In this document: one piece after another, positions 62,801 to 64,000 of the stretch
How the letters are laid out: every line of letters starts with the position of its first letter
Numbering within the stretch: the first letter of the stretch is position 1
DNA from: JANSWY01 sp965267245
GTDB taxonomy: Bacteria; Bacteroidota; Bacteroidia; Cytophagales; Cyclobacteriaceae
Length of the DNA stretch: 64,000 nt
NCBI GenBank assembly: GCA_965267245.1
Contig: OZ253939.1
Location: 4,712,001 to 4,776,000, forward strand
Direction: 5' to 3'
Program-made: the position numbers and the translations under genes
The notes under the pieces: generated by a model
What the model was told of the DNA's origin: nothing
Seen by the model: only the letters and a program-made list of their open reading frames with translations
The model's database searches: none

Positions 62801-63899
62801 CAACAAACTCATGCAACTCCTGTTGTTGAAGTCTGTTATATACGACATCCAGTGCTGCTTTTTTTTGAGATACGAGCAGGATGTTTTTTCCTCTTGCAAT
62901 AAAATCGGCAATGAGATTACAAATAAGCTGTGACTTTCCAGTTCCAGGAGGTCCTTGAACGATCACAGAGTGGCTGTTTTTTACAGCTTTTAGCGCATTT
63001 TCCTGATAGGCATCCAATTCAAATGGGGTGAACGTAAGCTCTTCTTTCACCTGCTTCACAAAAGAAAATGTAGGTGTCTCATTATTCTTGGATTCCTTAC
63101 TCAAGAATATTTCTTCAATACCAGAAAACTCATCATTTTCGAGCATATGTACGTAATCTGGTACAAGGTAAGAACCCGCTTGAGGGAAAATACCCAAAAC
63201 AGCCTCAGGGTATAATTTCAATTGTCCATCTGCTTCCTGTTCTTCTAATTCTGCTTTTTTGAAGTTCTGAAAACTATGTAATTCATCAATGAAATTTTCC
63301 TGGTTAAAATTGATTTCAACAGAACTGTCCTTAAGAAGTTCATATAATTCGGTTCTGAAAACAGTGCTATCGTGATCGAAATCATCGAATACTTTATCAA
63401 GTAATTCCTCGTCAGGTTTGGTTTGATTGAAATATGAATAAGCCAATAAGAAAGACTTGTTTAAGGTCAGGTTAACATTGGTTCTTAGTTTGATATGCCA
63501 ATTATTATCTTTCTGGATCAATTCTACCGGGAAAAATATCAATGGACATCTCACCAGGGTTCCTTCGTTGAATTTTCCTCTCACGAAAGGCCATCCAACA
63601 AATAGATCCTTGGCGCCTCTTTCTTCATAAATGAATTTTTCTATCCGGTCAATTTTCTTAAGTTTTCTACTAACCTGATTGACCTTGTCATCATGGGTAT
63701 CAATGTTTTTAGCAATAGGAAATGAGGCTTTACTACCTATTAAGTGCTTAATCACATCAAATGATGGCTGGTTCAGTGCAAAGTCCAGGTCATGAAGATC
63801 CATAAACTGATCTGAGATTAACCTCAGGAGCAAGAGGGACCTGTTGTTTCCAGATAAATTAGTAAGTCGCCTAAGATATGATTCCAGAATTTTTTGCAC
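59889..63899 (-). CDS. Very large SF1 DNA/RNA helicase (COG1112 type, DUF4011-like N-terminus)
   Basis: A 1336-residue superfamily 1 helicase. N-terminal region with a DUF4011-like start (YLRRLTNLSGNNRSLLLLRL); Walker A GPPGTGKS with Lys322; a long helical insertion (~400-900) with coiled coils; Walker B/motif II LVIFDEASQC (~949), GDDQQLQP (motif III), GHYRSQ (IV), VQGDERDIIVFS (V) and NVAVTRAKEE (VI). The last ~80 residues (SDLTITNKGKY ... LKKNWRFRQFFSREYWMD) resemble a degenerate Vsr/MTES_1575-type nuclease domain. Helicases of this build are common in anti-phage and DNA-processing loci, but there is no defence partner beside it; function is inferred. The start is 100 bp inside the right edge. 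Confidence 0.85.
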   Translation of the reverse strand: MQKILESYLRRLTNLSGNNRSLLLLRLISDQFMDLHDLDFALNQPSFDVIKHLIGSKASFPIAKNIDTHDDKVNQVSRKLKKIDRIEKFIYEERGAKDLFVGWPFVRGKFNEGTLVRCPLIFFPVELIQKDNNWHIKLRTNVNLTLNKSFLLAYSYFNQTKPDEELLDKVFDDFDHDSTVFRTELYELLKDSSVEINFNQENFIDELHSFQNFKKAELEEQEADGQLKLYPEAVLGIFPQAGSYLVPDYVHMLENDEFSGIEEIFLSKESKNNETPTFSFVKQVKEELTFTPFELDAYQENALKAVKNSHSVIVQGPPGTGKSQLICNLIADFIARGKNILLVSQKKAALDVVYNRLQQQELHEFVGLMHDFKNDRKTIYEQVASQIDRLHEYEQKNNTLDAIQLERKFQQASRKIDQLTEELEEFKFALFDESECGKSVKELYLTSNPHIDFIDLRQEYRQIDFTGLTETVKKFEDYFDYNSLLNKETHPWSNRKSFASFGITEFGILKDLIEEIPLYQKNLGEKLKKFLESEVDLETAGYLYEKKDDLLELLEILSDPKVYSSFIHVVESDKEGDSAWLSNIERTIMQAYKGHGPETSLPPTELGRFQEVLNRGIAARRSFVSWFTWKFFSKDKTFLTRVLVANGLKSTKQDFNILIEKIDNRLNVEHNISELKETKWLPDLPKTLRKIDLQNWFYYQKLAIQSKNIFASVRNLKEFISVRHHSYEEMSSKIKSTIQELENLPIKKSHWQNYLNLAQIDQIAKQPQARERMLKTLNKDFESMCHFDLIKESLEPVEEKVLDKLKEQIHEGKKNEYLGLFQNSLRLAWIDHIETKYPVLRAVSSLKFEKMEKELQEAVEEKMAVSGEILLLKAREKTYHNLEYNRLNNLVTYRDLLHQVTKKRRIWPMRKLISNFEDELYNLIPCWMASPESASAIFPMKEIFDLVIFDEASQCFAEKGLPAMYRGRQVVIAGDDQQLQPLDIYKVRWEDDNDEDIPELEIDSLLNLAKSHLMEVQLKGHYRSQALELIDFSNREFYNGKLSVLPDFYKINDDTPAIHYVKADGEWKNNANYLEARETLHIVAKLLKEKPGKSIGIVTFNAKQQGLLLDLMEEYAIDNKFIWPDSLFVKNIENVQGDERDIIVFSIAYAPDKKGKMEMKFGTLNVDGGENRLNVAVTRAKEEVWIVSSIHPSQLNVDEAKNRGPKLLKKYLEYAYNVSEGKYIPAPLPHVKHQPDWYLKNHFQSLDLTNSKDTKLEETLPFSDLTITNKGKYLGLLLTDDSLYFESISIKDPHIYKPALFLKKNWRFRQFFSREYWMDKEAVKDKMAMFINTTEP

Positions 63900-64000
63900 G
63901 GTCTAAAGATATTGATATTCTCTAATCAATTTTAACGTAAGGGGCTATTTTGATTAACAAACTATCATTTAGGATTTTAATTGCTGATAGGCCATTCAAA

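Overview
The window is a chromosomal segment from a member of the Bacteroidota, most likely a gliding Cytophagales-type marine bacterium. Evidence for this is a gldH gliding lipoprotein gene, a TonB-dependent receptor, two-component-propeller and LytS/LytTR signalling proteins, MacB/FtsX permeases, no obvious Shine-Dalgarno sequences, and repeated matches to the Bacteroidota housekeeping promoter (TTTG, 19-20 bp, TAnnTTTG). The genus cannot be fixed from the sequence alone. Coding density is high, genes are mostly complete, and no insertion sequence, CRISPR array or rRNA is visible.

Layout. 1-6360: a partial gene, a YjjG-type nucleotidase, P5C dehydrogenase (pruA), PEP carboxylase (ppc) and methionine aminopeptidase (map). 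6475-18346: a signalling block with a LytS/LytTR pair, a propeller histidine kinase overlapping the first of two tandem REC-PP2C proteins, a DUF429 protein, a membrane histidine kinase and an AraC regulator. 18548-23277: a compact SGNH hydrolase / processive GT2 / MMPL-type RND operon that looks like an uncharacterised envelope glycan or glycolipid system. 23282-35660: housekeeping genes (rarA, DMT transporter, ltaE, an HTTM gamma-carboxylase homologue, the Kdo operon kdsD-kdsA-kdsC, sucD, hsp20, htrA, ALDH7). 35790-39364: an FtsX permease and an esterase. 39577-43292: tRNA-Ala(GGC) with a 3.6 kb islet at its 3' end carrying Fur, a DUF6660-like protein, a TonB receptor and a broken methyltransferase. 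43324-64000: a TPR histidine kinase, TlpA, DinB, NlpC/P60, asnB, methyltransferases, manC, a frameshifted recQ, purD, ricT, gldH and a very large SF1 helicase.

The most novel signals are outside the protein genes. Two families of candidate small RNA genes occur in two copies each. Family A (51121-51192 and 59747-59821, minus strand) has a consensus promoter placed exactly for a start at a 5' hairpin, a conserved unpaired linker, and a terminator whose stem has changed sequence but still pairs. Family B (38188-38253 and 39370-39435, minus strand) is an ungapped 117 bp duplication around the esterase, ending in a hairpin with a U-run and running against the flanking genes. A fifth candidate sits at 15413-15508. 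A sigma-54 promoter with two helically phased upstream dyads drives a small secreted protein at 29957-30319.

The tRNA-Ala islet shows direct att-like repeats at both ends and paired 12-bp-period repeats just inside each end, like the core and arm sites of a tyrosine recombinase, but has no integrase. Its cargo has a perfect 9-1-9 palindrome in front of the DUF6660/TonB genes, so it is probably a Fur-family-regulated metal uptake unit.
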